From contig NW_004454193.1 in assembly GCF_000283155.1 (NCBI RefSeq), forward strand, positions 9,425,693-9,489,692: 64,000 bases of DNA, written 5' to 3'. Of this stretch, positions 50,231 through 61,834 are shown in pieces (the first letter of the stretch is position 1; each line of letters starts with the position of its first letter). Origin of the DNA: Ceratotherium simum simum (taxonomy: Eukaryota; Chordata; Mammalia; Perissodactyla; Rhinocerotidae). The notes under the pieces were generated by a model. It was not told the origin of the DNA and did not search any database. It was given only the letters and a program-made list of their open reading frames with translations. The position numbers and the translations under genes were made by a program.

Positions 50231-50670
50231 ACTGACTCAGTTTTAACACTAAAAGTCCTATGTCACACGAAACCCCTCAGTCCCCCACAAAGAGACAGTT
50301 GATCACCCCAGATGTGAACCCAGCTAACTCACCAGAAGCCAGGACCCCAGCACAAGCAGGCAAGGGCATCACCACCAGTGGAGCTCTGCCTGCTCAGACC
50401 ATGATTTTGGTGTTCCAGGGAAGGCAACCCTTCCCACCCAGCCTCTGAGGACTGAGCAGGCTAAAGAGAGGTGGCTCTCAGAGGTCCCCAATGGAGTGCC
50501 CAATTAAGTGACAGAAGCCATGCCCAAAGGGGACACTGAAGAGAACTCTCTCACACACACTTCACAGGATTTGGTTTTGCCTAAGCCTGGCCTTTTGTAA
50601 ATACCAAAACGCATACAAGATCTAACTCCTACAAGGCCAAGAGGGTTTTCCATTAACAAGAAACTTTATA
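50231..50670. other. Unassigned, GC-moderate segment between two L1s
   Basis: Open frame 50260-50448 has no known domain. The segment is the pre-insertion target of the L1 that follows. Confidence 0.4.
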
Positions 50671-50686
50671 AAAATCATGCATTTTC

Positions 50687-51016
50687 TGTGGTATATATGT
50701 ACAATGGAATACTACTCAGCCATAAAAAAAAGACAAAATCGTCCCATTTGCAACAACATGGATGGGCCTGGAGTGTATTATGTTAAGTGAAATAAGCCAG
50801 AAAGAGAAAGACAAACACTGTATGATCTCACTCATATGTGGAATATAAACCAAGACATGGACAGAGAAAACTGTACTGTGGTTACCAGGAGCAGTGGGGG
50901 TGGGAGGTGGGGGGTGGGCACACGGGGTGAAGGGAGTCATATATATGGTGATGGACAAACAAAAATGTACAACCCAAAATTTCACAATGTTAAAAACCAT
51001 TAAATCATCAATAAAA
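50687..51016 (+). mobile_element. 5'-truncated L1 with 16-bp target-site duplication
   Basis: About 330 bp of L1 3' end (GGTATATATGTACAATGGAA, TACTACTCAGCCATAAAAAA, CTGTATGATCTCACTCATAT) ending in AATAAAAAAAA. AAAATCATGCATTTTC occurs at 50671-50686 and again at 51017-51032: a perfect 16-bp duplication, indicating a relatively recent insertion. Confidence 0.93.
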
Positions 51017-51032
51017 AAAATCATGCATTTTC

Positions 51033-52260
51033 AGTAAATCTGAGATCTATTTCTTTCTTTGTGTTTTTGTGCATTATTTCTTGAACGTGCTAGCTGCCAA
51101 AGGTGTCCCTTTTCTGTATATTTTTTTCACACTGCATTGCTTGCAAGAAAACTGCTCAGTTTCTGGCATTAAACACATTTTCTGGTATTAATATCCATAT
51201 AACCGACAAGGTTTGTTTTTCACGGTCTGTAACGTGGCTTGTTGTGGGGTAAGAACAGGAACAGTAGGTTTTGGGGAGGTGTAATGTTCTATTCCCACTG
51301 GTTTCCCAACTGCTAATTGCTGACAGATTTGAGCATCTTTCAGGTCTAAAATATTCTAGATCTTTGGTTGGAGATGGGGGGAGGGAAAGAGAATTTTTAA
51401 AAAAAAAATAAGTACTTCATCTGTTTATCATGGAATCAAGCCATTCTTTTTGTAGTTTAAATCTCACATTTTAAATTTCAGCTGTGTGATGCTGTCTTTT
51501 GTCTACTGATAGTGTGGGATGCAGGATTTTTTTAAAGTGTATTTTTATAGATGCTTCAGTTAATTTGTCTATTTTTGTTAAATAAAAATCTTTCTCTCCT
51601 AAAAAGAGGTTTCGCCAAGAAATATTAGGTGAACATGGTCAACTGTAAGAAAGTTAGATGAACTTGGTAATGATGAAATGATACCGGTCTTGTTAAACTG
51701 AGTAAACAGCCGACTGGGTCCATTTCTAACGATCCAGCAGCCACAACAGCCTCACTCCCGGGATCAGAACCGCCGAGGGCTGTTCCTGGATCTGCGGGAA
51801 GCGTGGGCCTCCTTACCTTCAGCACACCCTCCAACTCAACATGTTAATACATAAGAACACCCACGTGGCTGGGACTGATGATTGATTTTAAATTTTAAAT
51901 TGTGTGTAATGATATTTCAGATGATAAAATCATCCCCTGGGGCTTGAGCCATGTGGCTTGAAGTAGAGTCACGGGGCTGTCTACACAGCCAGCAGCAGAA
52001 TGTTGGCAAATGGTGCCTTTGTCAGTCCGTGGGGTGCCGTGACACCCTTCCCCACCCAGCACTTATAAATTAGGAGACACCAGTGGCCTTCTAAGGGGGT
52101 GCATGCTGCTGGCACTTGCCCAGGATCGATCTCCTCCCAGTAAAAGTCCTGATTTCCCCCGTTAAAAGGGGCATAGGATCTTTACAGTACATAAAGTGAT
52201 GGTTTAGAAGGGCTTATCTTTACTTTCACTACAAAAATATGTATTTATTTAAATTTCACA
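51033..52260. other. No recognised gene
   Basis: Mostly A/T-rich. On minus, 51625-51834 is an open frame with a donor-like GAAG|GTAAGG near 51814-51823, but no homologous exon is recognised. Confidence 0.4.
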
Positions 52261-52539
52261 TTTGCTTTATTTTTAAATTTATTGGAGTTTTTAATGTAAA
52301 AGTAATACATGCAAGGGTTTAAAAGGTCAAACCGTGCAAAAGATTAGACAGTGAAAAATAAGTCTCCCTCCTCCCCTTGACCCTCGATCTCCTAGTTCTC
52401 CTTCCTAGAGGAAAACAGTTACCATTTTTGTTAATATCTTTCTAAAAATATTCTGTGCAAAGACAAGCATGTCTATAAATAGATAGCCCCCATGTTTACA
52501 AAAATGGTAGCATGCTATGTACATTGTTCTGCATCTTGC

Positions 52540-53540
52540 TTTTTTTTAATTAAAGTTTTTTAGATAATTATAGGTTCACATGCAATTATAAGAAGTGATG
52601 CAGGGCCGGCCTCGTGGCTTAGCGGTTAAGTGCGCGTGCTCCGCTGTTGGCGGCCCGGGTTCGGATCCCGGGCGCGCACCGACACACCGCTTCTCCGGCC
52701 ATGCTGAGGCCGCGTCCCACATACAGCAACTAGAATGGATGTGCAACTACGACATACAACTATCTGCTGGGGCTTTGGGGGAAAAATAAATAAATAAAAT
52801 CTTTAAAAAAAAAAAAGAAGTGATGCAGAGAGATCCATGTATCCAGTACCCAGTTTCCCAACCCCCCCATGGCAGAAACTGTTACACAATATCACAACTA
52901 GGATATTGACATTGATAAATTCATCCACCTTATTCAGATTTCTCCACTTTTACTTGTACTCCTTTATGTGATATAACTTCATACAATTTTACCACGTGTA
53001 GGTTTATGTATCCAACACCATGGTCAAGATACAGAACAGCTCCATCACCGCAAGGATCTCTCATGTTGCCCTTTTATAATCATACCCAACTCCCTTCTAT
53101 CCCCTCTCCAATCCTGAACCCCTGGCAAGCACCAATCTATTCTTCATGTCCAGAATTTTGTCTTTTCAAAAGTGTTATATAAATGCAAACATACAGTAAG
53201 TGACCTTTTGGTATTGGCTTTTTTCTCTGAGCATAATTTCCTGGAGACTCATCCAAGTTGCTACATGTATCAGATAGTTCATTCCTTTTTTATTGCTGAG
53301 CAGTATTCCATCGTATGGATGCACCACAGTTTGTTTAGCCCTTCACCGTTGGAGGACACCTGGGTTGTTTCCAGGTTGGGGCTATTATTAATAAAGCTGC
53401 TATGAACATTCGTGTACAAGTTTTTGTGTCAATGTAAGTTTTCATTTCTCTTGGATAAAAGCCCAAGAGTACAATTGCTGGGTCATATGATAACGGTACG
53501 TTTAATTTTATAAGAAACTGCCAAAGATTTTTTTTTAATT
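52540..53540 (-). mobile_element. L1 LINE fragment, antisense, split by an ERE
   Basis: GAACCCCTGGCAAGCACCAA, GCTGAGCAGTATTCCATCGT, AGTACAATTGCTGGGTCATA and TAATTACCATTTTACATTCC. The ERE at 52604-52815 sits inside it. Confidence 0.85.
52604..52815 (+). mobile_element. ERE-type SINE with perfect target-site duplication
   Basis: GGGCCGGCCTCGTGGCTTAG head and an AATAAATAAATAAAAT tail. AGAAGTGATGCAG is present at 52591-52603 and 52816-52828. Same short-tail form as the copy at 11400. Confidence 0.95.
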
Positions 53541-54460
53541 ACCATTTTACATTCCCACCAGCAATCCAGTTTCTCTGCATCTTCACCAGCATTTGGTGTT
53601 TTTTCAGCAAATAGGGAGAGTTTTACTTCTTCCTTTCCAAGCTGTATGTCTTTTATATCTTTTTCTTGCCTTATTGGAGTGGATTTTTTTCCCTTAAGAC
53701 TATAACTTTCTGATCATGAGATTTTTAGTTGAAGATCTTCTTTTTCCTTGTTATTTTTTGAACGGTGGAAAAGTTTGGTGTCAAAATCAAGAGAGTCTGC
53801 AATTTGTTTAGCATCAGTGACAGATGTTTAAGAATCATAATCATTGGTTTTCTTCAAAGAATTTAATTCCTTTGATTCTGTCAACAGCATTATGCACATT
53901 GAATTTGATTCCTGTATCATTTGGCTTGCATCACTAATTTTACTTTATCACCTAAAATTAGTACTGAATAAATAAAATTTAAAGTTGATATTTTCAGAAG
54001 TGTACCTTTGGCTTGCAGTCTTTATCAATTATCATTATATTTATTAATAAAATCATCAACAGTTTTAAAGAAGAAAAAATATAACTTGAATATCATATCA
54101 GATCAGTAATATGGATCCACCTCATTCTTTTTAATGGCTTTGTAGTGTTTCAAAGTAAAATTGCCTTAATTTATTCTACCAGTGTCCTATTGATAGGTCT
54201 TTAGTTGATTCTAATCTTTTGTTATTAGGAACAATGTTTCAACAAATGTCCTTGTACATATCTTTTCACACACGTGCAGGATACTGTAGAAAAAATTCTA
54301 GAAATAGAATTACTGCAACAAAAAATATGTTCACTCTATATTTTGATAATAGCTGAATTGCCCTCCAAAGAGATTGAACCAATTTACAGTCTTATCCAAC
54401 GTAGTGTCTTCTCAAATTTGTTAAATATTTGTCAATCTGATAGGTGAAAAAAGGATATCT
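53541..54460 (-). mobile_element. Old L1 LINE fragments, antisense
   Basis: TTTATTCTACCAGTGTCCTA and CCAGTGTCCTATTGATAGGT, then TAGAAATAGAATTACTGCAA. Degraded; the part at 53600-54100 is poorly assigned. Confidence 0.6.
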
Positions 54461-54870
54461 TTTTGTTATAGTTGCTGAATTTTAAGATGAAGAGTTTAAA
54501 CTCTTCTTAAAATGAAATCAAATTTATGAAACTAAAAGTGACTTTCTGAAAATAGAAGAGTACTACATTATCTTTTCATATATCAAAGTAGATAATGTTA
54601 CTATTTTTTATTTAATCCGATTCTCCAGACTGTATTTTTAAAACAATGTAGGGCTTGTTACACATTTCTTTCTTATATATCGGGGCAGCTTTAGTTCAGG
54701 CTTTAGCAAACAGTCACCAAATACCGGTATAAGCCAATAGACAAAGCTACTGTCTTCAAGGAGCTTGTGATCCCTTGGGGAGTCTAAATAATTTCATTGT
54801 AATAGTAAGTATTAGTATAACCGTCTCGAGTGGATGTTATCACTATAGTACAGACAAAAAGGAAACTTAA
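54461..54870. other. No recognised feature
   Basis: A/T-rich, no open frame of interest. Confidence 0.4.
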
Positions 54871-55067
54871 GGGGACAGCTTGGTGGCATAGTGGTTAAGT
54901 TTGCATACTTCAGCAGCCTGGGATTCATGGGTTCAGATCTGGCTGCGGACTTACACACCGCTCATCAAGCCATGCTGTGGCAGCATCCCACATACAAAAT
55001 AGAGGAAGATCGGCATGGATGTTAGCTCAGGGACAATCTTCCTCACCAAAAAAAAAAAAAAAAAAAA
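54871..55067 (+). mobile_element. ERE-type SINE
   Basis: GGGGACAGCTTGGTGGCATA head, tail module with poly(A); flanks AAAGGAAACTTAA and AAAGGAACTTAG are a probable target-site duplication. Confidence 0.9.
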
Positions 55068-55530
55068 GGAACTTAGTTGAATCCGGAGGTTAGGGAAGGC
55101 TTTGTGGAGGAGAGAGAGAACATCTGAGCTGAGAAGTAGGGGCTAGCCAGGTGAAGAGAGGAGGAAAAGGCAATCCAAGCAGAGGGAACAGCATGGAAAA
55201 AGACATTAAGGCCTGAGCGAACTTCAGGAATGAGAATACCAGAAATTCAGCATTTCCAGAGGGACAGGCAGAGGATGAGGCCAAAGCTGCAAGCAGGAGC
55301 CCAGAAAGAAGCAAAGATTTGGGCTCTCTCCTGCAAGCTATAGGAACCGCTGATGGTTTTAAGGAGAAAATGATCAGATTTGCATGTTAATTGCTTACTC
55401 TTTCCGTGTTGTGCAGGCCTGGATATATAAGTAATCAGATAATTGTGCCTTTTTGGTGTGCCTGAAATAGTTCATAGTAATAAAAACTGAATGTGGTTAT
55501 ACATTAAAATTTTTTCTAATCATGTCATTG
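55068..55530. other. L2-like sequence
   Basis: GGTTAGGGAAGGCTTTGTGG and AGCTGAGAAGTAGGGGCTAG resemble the internal part of L2. No gene. Confidence 0.45.
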
Positions 55531-55539
55531 CTATTTGTA

Positions 55540-56038
55540 TTCATTTCCTATTACTGCTGTAACAAATTACCACCAAATTAGTAGCTTACAACTACATAAA
55601 TTTATTATCTAACAGTTCTGGAGGCCAGAAGCCCGAAATGGGTCTCACTGGGCTAAAATCAAGATGTCAGCAAGTCCTCGTTACTTCTGAAGGCTCTAGG
55701 GGAGAATCCATTTCCTTGCCTTTTCCAGCTTCTGCATTCTTTGACTCATCACCCCTTCCTCCATCTTCAAAGCCATCAATGCAGCATCTTCAAATCTCTC
55801 TCTGACTCCATCTTTTGGCTCCCTCTTTCCCTTGTAAAGACTCATGTGATTACATTGGGCTAACCCAAATAATCCAGCATAATCTCCCCCTCTCAAGGTC
55901 AGCTGATTAGCAAACTTAATTCCATCTGCAACCTTAATTCTCCCTTTCCATGTAACATAACATATTTCCAGGTTCAAGGAATTAAGGTTTGGACATCTTT
56001 GTGGGGCAATTATTCTGGTTACCATGCTATTCATCCAA
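55540..56038 (-). mobile_element. Ancient interspersed repeat (family not assigned)
   Basis: TTCCTATTACTGCTGTAACA, AATTTATTATCTAACAGTTC, TGGAGGCCAGAAGCCCGAAA and TAATTCCATCTGCAACCTTA form the familiar mammalian block; I cannot name it with confidence. Confidence 0.6.
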
Positions 56039-56044
56039 CATTAA

Positions 56045-56099
56045 AATTTTTTTTTTCAAATTGTAGTAAACGATATATAACATAAAATTTACCATTTTA

Positions 56100-56133
<34 letters not shown>

Positions 56134-56545
56134 AAGATTGTCCCTGAGCTAACATCTATGCCAATCTTCCTCTACTTTGTATATGGGATGCTGCCACAGC
56201 ATGGCTTGATGAGTGGTGTGTAGGTCCACGCCTGAGATCCAAACCTGCAAACCCTGGGCCACCAAAGTGGAGCATGTGAACTTAACCACTATGCCACAGG
56301 GCCGGCCCCCCATTTATCCATTTTTAAGAGTACAGTTTAGTGGCATTAAGTACATTCACATTGTTGTGCAACCATTACCACCATCCATCTCCAGAACTTT
56401 TGCATCTTCTCAAACTGAAACTCTGCACCCGTTAAATAATAAATCCCCATTCTTCCCCTCCCCCTAGCCTTTGGGAATCATGATTTTATTTTCTGTCTCT
56501 ATGATTTGACTACTCTAAGTATTTCAGCCAACATTTATTGAACAT
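56045..56545 (-). mobile_element. L1 LINE 3' UTR, antisense, split by an ERE
   Basis: ATTTACCATTTTAACC to the left and CCATTTTTAAGAGTACAGT to the right of the ERE are one continuous reversed L1M 3' UTR. Confidence 0.85.
56104..56310 (-). mobile_element. ERE-type SINE with (TG)n tail, nested in L1
   Basis: The tail has become a (TG)n run at 56104-56130. The head ends with GGGCCGGCCCCC. It interrupts the L1 at the AACC/CCAT point. Confidence 0.9.
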
Positions 56546-56880
56546 TTACTAATTATCCTGTCATGAACTGGGGAATCAAAGATGAAAAAAGACATGGTTC
56601 CTAGTCAAAAAATTCTATCAAGGCTGGAAAAAATAGGTAGACTTAAAAACGTAGTGTCTCCGCTTTGCCTACAGATCTCAGCCCCAGCTCCTTGCATACC
56701 AGCACAGTCCTGCACAGTCCGGACTTGAGACCATCTCTCCAGCTGTTGTGGGCTTATTGTGTGTGTCAAGTACTGTTTTGGGTCTTAGAATAGAAAGGTG
56801 AATAACTCATAGTTTTGGCTTCATTATTTGTACCCTGGATCTTCCTCTTTCTTAGATTCATTTTATTTATTTATTTATCT
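56546..56880. other. No recognised feature
   Basis: L2-like traces (CAACATTTATTGAACATTTA at about 56527); otherwise unassigned. Confidence 0.4.
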
Positions 56881-57106
56881 TTTGAGGAAGATCAGCCCTG
56901 AGCTAACATCCGTGCCAATCCTCCTCTTTTGTTGCTGAGGAAGACTGGCCCTGGGCTAACATCTGTGCCCATCTTCCTCCACTTTATATGGGATGCCACC
57001 ACAGCATGGCCTGACAAGCGGTGCATCGGTGTGCGCCCGGGGTCTGAACCCAGGCCACCAGCAGCAGAGGGCACGCACTTAACCACTACACCATGGGGCC
57101 GGCCCC
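56881..57106 (-). mobile_element. ERE-type SINE
   Basis: Preceded by a TTTA-rich run; ends CCATGGGGCCGGCCCC. Confidence 0.92.
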
Positions 57107-57975
57107 TCTTGGGTTCATTTTAATTATGCTTTTTGATAAAGTACATCCTTAGGCAATTATTCGTAGAGAGTCAATGGGTAGCAAAATCTGTGAGTCCTGG
57201 ACTATCTGAATATACCTGTATTTTGGCCTCACATTTGAGTGCTATTTTGACCAGGTATAGTATTCTAAATTCAGAATAATTTTCCCTCAGAACTTTGAAC
57301 ATAGTGCTCTATCTTCTAACATCCAGTTCCTGGTGAAAAGTCGGATATCAGTCCAATTCTAAAGAGTTCCTTTGTCAGTAACCTATTTGTCCTCTCTGGA
57401 AATGTTTAGGGTTTTCTTTTTATCCTCAGGTTTATAAACTGTCAGCTCACAATCTGGGTGTTGATAATCTTATCGTTTATCCTGCTTAGAGCTGAGTGAT
57501 ACCTTTTAATCTAAGGGTTCAATTCTTCAGTCAAGGGAAATTTTCTTTTATTACTTATTTTCTTACTTCTCCATTCTCTCTGATCTCTTTCTAGAATTCC
57601 TATTAGTTGGGTGTTGATACTTCTAGATCTAGCCTACATGTCTCAGCTTTTCTTTCATAGGTTCCATCTTCTATACCTTGACGCAGCACTCTGGAAGAAT
57701 CTCTCAATTTTTCTTCCAGCTCATTAACACCTGAGTCTATTCTGCTATACAGCCTACCTATTAAATTTTGTGTGTGTGTGGTAATAATATTTTTAATTTC
57801 CAAAAACTGAGTGTTTTTTTCCTTAGCAGCTGCTTCTCTCTGGGAATATTTATTATAATTATTTTAAAGTCTTCTGATTGCTTCATTAATTCCGTTTCTT
57901 TGGGTATTCATTTTTCTGTTTGTTGAGTTGGGTGCTTTTTTTTTTATCATTTTTTTCTAACTCTTGGTGATTCTT
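57107..57975. other. Repeat-like A/T-rich DNA
   Basis: Shows phrases like TATAGTATTCTAAATTCAGA and TTAGGGTTTTCTTTTTATCC that resemble old L1 in reverse. No gene. Confidence 0.45.
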
Positions 57976-58013
57976 AGCTATCTGTCCATACTTATAATTA
58001 GGAGCCAGGATTG

Positions 58014-58016
<3 letters not shown>

Positions 58017-58052
<36 letters not shown>

Positions 58053-58209
58053 TCTACCTATCTATCTACCTATCTATCTATCTATCTATCTATCTATCTG
58101 CCTACCTACCTACCTACCTATCTATCTACCTACCTACCTATCTACTACCTACCTACCTACCTATCTTCCAACCTACCTACCTATCTATCTATATCTACCT
58201 ATCTATCTA

Positions 58210-58240
<31 letters not shown>

Positions 58241-58266
58241 GTCTATCTATCCATCCATCCATCTAT
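58017..58266. repeat. (CT)n then (CTAT/CTAC/CTGT)n microsatellite, about 250 bp
   Basis: CT units to about 58048 followed by some 54 tetranucleotide units of CTAT, CTAC, CTGT and a few variants to 58266. Confidence 0.97.
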
Positions 58267-58530
58267 TTTTGCAGCTCAGAAGTAAATCTTGGGGCTCCTA
58301 ATCACACAGACCATCATGTGGGGAAAGGCGAGGGTGATAGGCAGCAGCTTGTCTTCTGAGTGAGAGGGGTAGTCAGGGTCGTAACTTCCTTGGAACACTT
58401 CGCACCTTCCTTAGTCTCAGTTTCAGAAGTCTTACTTCAGAGAGCTCTAGTCAAGGCTTTATCCTGGGGACAAATGACATAGCGGCTAAGTGTTCAATAT
58501 TTGTGGGATAAGAGGGATGGCTGGCCTGGC
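58267..58530. other. No recognised feature
   Basis: Short unique stretch between two simple repeats. Confidence 0.4.
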
Positions 58531-58678
58531 TCTTTTTTCTTTTTCTTCCTTCCTTCCTTCCTCCCTTTCTTCCTTCCTTTCTCCCTCCCTCCCTCCCTGC
58601 CTTTCTTTCTCTCTCTCTTTCTCTCTCTCTCTTTCCCTCTCTCTCCCCCTCCCTCCATCCCTTCCTTCCTTCCTTCCA
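58531..58678. repeat. Polypyrimidine (TTCC/CTTT/CT)n tract
   Basis: Nearly pure C/T for about 148 bp, with TTCC, CCCT and CTCT sub-blocks; the complement is polypurine. Confidence 0.95.
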
Positions 58679-59385
58679 TTAAAATGGAAAATATATCTAG
58701 AAAATTGCTCAAATTTAACAATCTTTGTAACCAGCACCCAGATCAAGAAAGAGAACATTACCAACACCTAGGAGTCTTGGGTGCCCTTCTGGTCACTACA
58801 CCTCCAAGGGTATTGCTATCCTGACTTCTATCATTTTAGATTTCTGTTATCTTTATTAAAGTCTTATATCAATGGAATCATACAACACATACTTTTTTGT
58901 GTCTGCCTTCTTTCACTTAGCAAGTTAGCGAGATTCATCCACATTGCCCTTTGTGGTTGTGGTTTGTTCATTCTTGTTGATGTATAACACTCCATCTGAT
59001 GAATATATATTTATTTATTCATTCTCCTGTTGATCTATATTTGGGCAGTTTTCAGTTTGAGGCTATGATCAATAGTGCATGTACATATCTTTTGGTGAAC
59101 AGGTGTATAGATTTCTTTTGAATTGCTAAGTCATGGGGTAGACATATGTTGGCTTTAGTAGATACTACCAATGGTTTTCCAAAGTGGTTGTACCATGTTC
59201 CTCTTCCACCAGTGGTCTGTGAGGGAGTTCCACTTGCTTCACAGCCTTGCCAACACTTTTCTGTTCTTTTCATTTTAGCCATTCTGGTGGGTGGTATTGC
59301 ATTTTGGTTTCAATTTGCATTTCCTTGATGACTAATAAAGTTGGGAATGTTTTCATAAGCTAATTTTCTCTGATCTTTTTTTTCT
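58679..59385 (-). mobile_element. Old L1 LINE fragment, antisense
   Basis: AGAAAATTGCTCAAATTTAA, ATCCACATTGCCCTTTGTGG and CCATTCTGGTGGGTGGTATT. Confidence 0.75.
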
Positions 59386-59870
59386 CAGCTTTTTGTTACA
59401 AAATTTTCACATATAGAAAAGTTAAAAAAATTGTATAATGAACAGCCATATACATAGTACCTAGATTCAAACAACTGTTAATTTTTTGCTATTTGCTTCG
59501 TGTGTGTGCACGAAGCATGTGTGTGTATGATTGTTTTGCTGATCCATTGTATAATAAGTTGCAATCATGACACTTGATCCATAATTACTCTAGCACATAT
59601 TTCCTAGAAATACATTTTCTATATAACCACAATACCATGATCATATCTAACAAAATTAACAATAATTTCCTAAAAACGTTAGAAAATTAGTCTGTGTTTA
59701 AGTCTCCCCAGTTGTCCCCAAAGTATTTGTAATCTAGTTTTTTGAACGAGAAGTCAATCAAGGCTGACTCTTTGCATTTGGTTGCTATAGCCCTTTCAAC
59801 AGACCCACCATCTTTTCCCCTCCCTATGACATTGACTTTTTGAAGAGCCAAATTCTGTTCTGGTTGTCTA
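59386..59870 (-). mobile_element. Old L1 LINE 3' fragment, antisense
   Basis: CAAAATTTTCACATATAGAA, ATGAACAGCCATATACATAG and CCATTGTATAATAAGTTGCA. Confidence 0.65.
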
Positions 59871-60235
59871 TATGAAGAAATTTTAAAATACTCCAAAACA
59901 TTAATAGCTTAAAACAACTTTTATTATATCTCACAATTTTGTAGATCACAAATTCAGGCAGGGCTCAGTCAAGTGATCATTCTGTTTCACATGACATTGA
60001 CAAAAGTCACTTGGTGGTATTCAGTTGGCAAATGGACCGGTCTGGAGGGTTCAAGATGGCATCACTCTCATGTCTGGCACTTTGGTTGGAATAGCTGGAA
60101 GGCTGGGCACAGCTGGGACTGCCCACCAGAGCATGTCCACGCAGCTTCTCCAGCACGGGGTCCTCAGAGTAGTCGGTTTGTAAGTGAACAGAAGTGAGCC
60201 CATATTATTACACTAAATGGCCCCAGCCCCTCCTC
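59871..60235 (-). mobile_element. Ancient interspersed repeat (same type as 55540-56038)
   Basis: GAATTAGC-like TTAATAGCTTAAAACAACTT, TTTATTATATCTCACAATTT and CAGGCAGGGCTCAGTCAAGT resemble the block at 55.5 kb, though diverged. Confidence 0.45.
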
Positions 60236-60289
60236 TGTGTGACTACTCACCGCTCTGCACCTACTCCAAAAAAATTCACATGCTCTCCT

Positions 60290-60684
60290 GATTTATGGCC
60301 TCTGCTTACACATGTACTCCCCTATAGCATGATAAATTAAAACTTTGTTCCATGAGTTTCTCTCCAGGAACAGGCTGACCACAGGCGGGAAACACACCTA
60401 CAGGATATTCATCATCACTGACAGAAGAAAAGAATAATGAAAGACCCTGCAGTCCATCATGCCTGAAGGCCGACATTTCTAAGCCCCCTCCTTACTGCCC
60501 ACTTGCCCTATATAACTACCTCAAGATTCTGTAATTCTTGAAGATGGTTTTTTTGAGACATTAGTCTGCTGTCTTCCAAATTATGCCAGCTAATCAAATT
60601 AAAGCTTCCTTTTCCGATCCCTAATTCGTTGTGATTAATTGGCTCAGATCATAGTGAGCAGAGTGAGCTCATTGCTCGGTATCA
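60290..60684 (+). mobile_element. Solo-LTR-like element (endogenous retrovirus type)
   Basis: Begins near TGATTTATGGCC and ends ...CGGTATCA. A TATA-like CCTATATAACTACC and a terminator-side AAATTAAAGCTTCCTTTTCC are in the order expected for U3-R-U5. No viral coding region is seen next to it. Boundaries are approximate. Confidence 0.5.
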
Positions 60685-61240
60685 AGTTTTCTTATATAAT
60701 TGCTGATGGATCCGACTACGAACGTTTTGGTGAATAGGACAGAAGCTGCCCTACATTTTGTGACCTAGCTTCAGAAGTCACATAGCTTCACTTCTATCAT
60801 GCTCTACTGTTTGAAGTAGTCACAAAGCCCACCAGATTCAAAGAATTTGAAGCTATGTTTTAAAAACTGCCATGGTCCGCCCTCTGGCCACAAATTATTT
60901 GCCTTTCTCTCACATGCAAAATACACACACCCTTTTCCAAGACTCCTCCAAAGTCTCATCCCATTATGACATCAGGATCAGACTCTTGGAGATACGCCTT
61001 TCTTAATCTTGTGTTCCCTGTGAAACTGCTGTTGGACCACATCCTTAAGAACATTAGAAGCACTACTCTCTAGCTGAGAGGAGCTATGAGGCATGCCCTT
61101 AAGATTCTTAGAGACCTTTTTGTATACCTGAGAGGGTTATGAAGCACCATCTTAAGTTTTTCTGGGGTCATAAACATATATCTTAGAGTCATGCACCGGA
61201 TTCCCTGAGACAATATTTTACCAGCTCTGCCCTTGTAGAA
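60685..61240. other. No recognised gene
   Basis: May contain internal ERV remnant directly after the LTR; otherwise unassigned. Confidence 0.35.
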
Positions 61241-61267
61241 TGTTCCACATTCTTATTTATTGATTTA

Positions 61268-61443
61268 TTTATTTTGAGGAAGATCTGCCCTGAGCTAACA
61301 CCTGTCCCAATCTTCCTCTATTTTGTATGTGGGTCACTGCCACAGCACTGGCTGACAAGTGGTGTAGGTCCGTGCCCGGGATCCAAACCCAGGCTGCCAA
61401 AGCAGAGCATGTGAAACTTAACCACTAGGCCATGGGGCCAGCC
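61268..61443 (-). mobile_element. ERE-type SINE
   Basis: TTGAGGAAGATCTGCCCTGA tail through CCATGGGGCCAGCC head; flanks TTCCACATTCT and TTCCACATACT are a likely target-site duplication. Confidence 0.9.
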
Positions 61444-61761
61444 ATTCCACATACTGATTTTGTCCACTTGTTTCCTCCTGGTGTCATTCAACTTTTTCTC
61501 AAACCTCCCTCCCTCACTCCCATATTTCCTGTAAAGTTAAGTCTAGAGGCTTGATTGGATTTACATATTTTGAAGAACACTTCATAGGTGATTCAGCACA
61601 CATATACTGTACGATATCTACAGGCACATAATACCAGCTTGTCCCACCATTAGTGTGTTAGGTTTGATCACTTCTGTAGGGTAGTGACCACCATGTCTCT
61701 CCATTGCAAAAGTACGTTTTCTTTTTTGTGATTAGCATGTAATCTGTGGGGTGATACTATG

Positions 61762-61823
61762 AAAAATATGGAACGCTTCACAAATTCACTTCATTCTTGT
61801 GCAGGGGCCATGCTGATCTTTCT
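61762..61823 (-). pseudogene. RNU6P: U6 snRNA pseudogene, 3' half
   Basis: On plus it reads AAAAATATGGAACGCTTCAC then GCAGGGGCCATGCTGATCTT, the reverse complement of the 3' half of U6. The 5' half is missing and several positions are changed, so it is not functional. Confidence 0.85.
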
Positions 61824-61834
61824 GACATGCTCTC

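Noticed and set aside
58011..58824. Open frames of 93-107 codons with Leu/Ser/Tyr or Arg/Glu/Gly repeats
   Set aside because: Translations of simple repeats.
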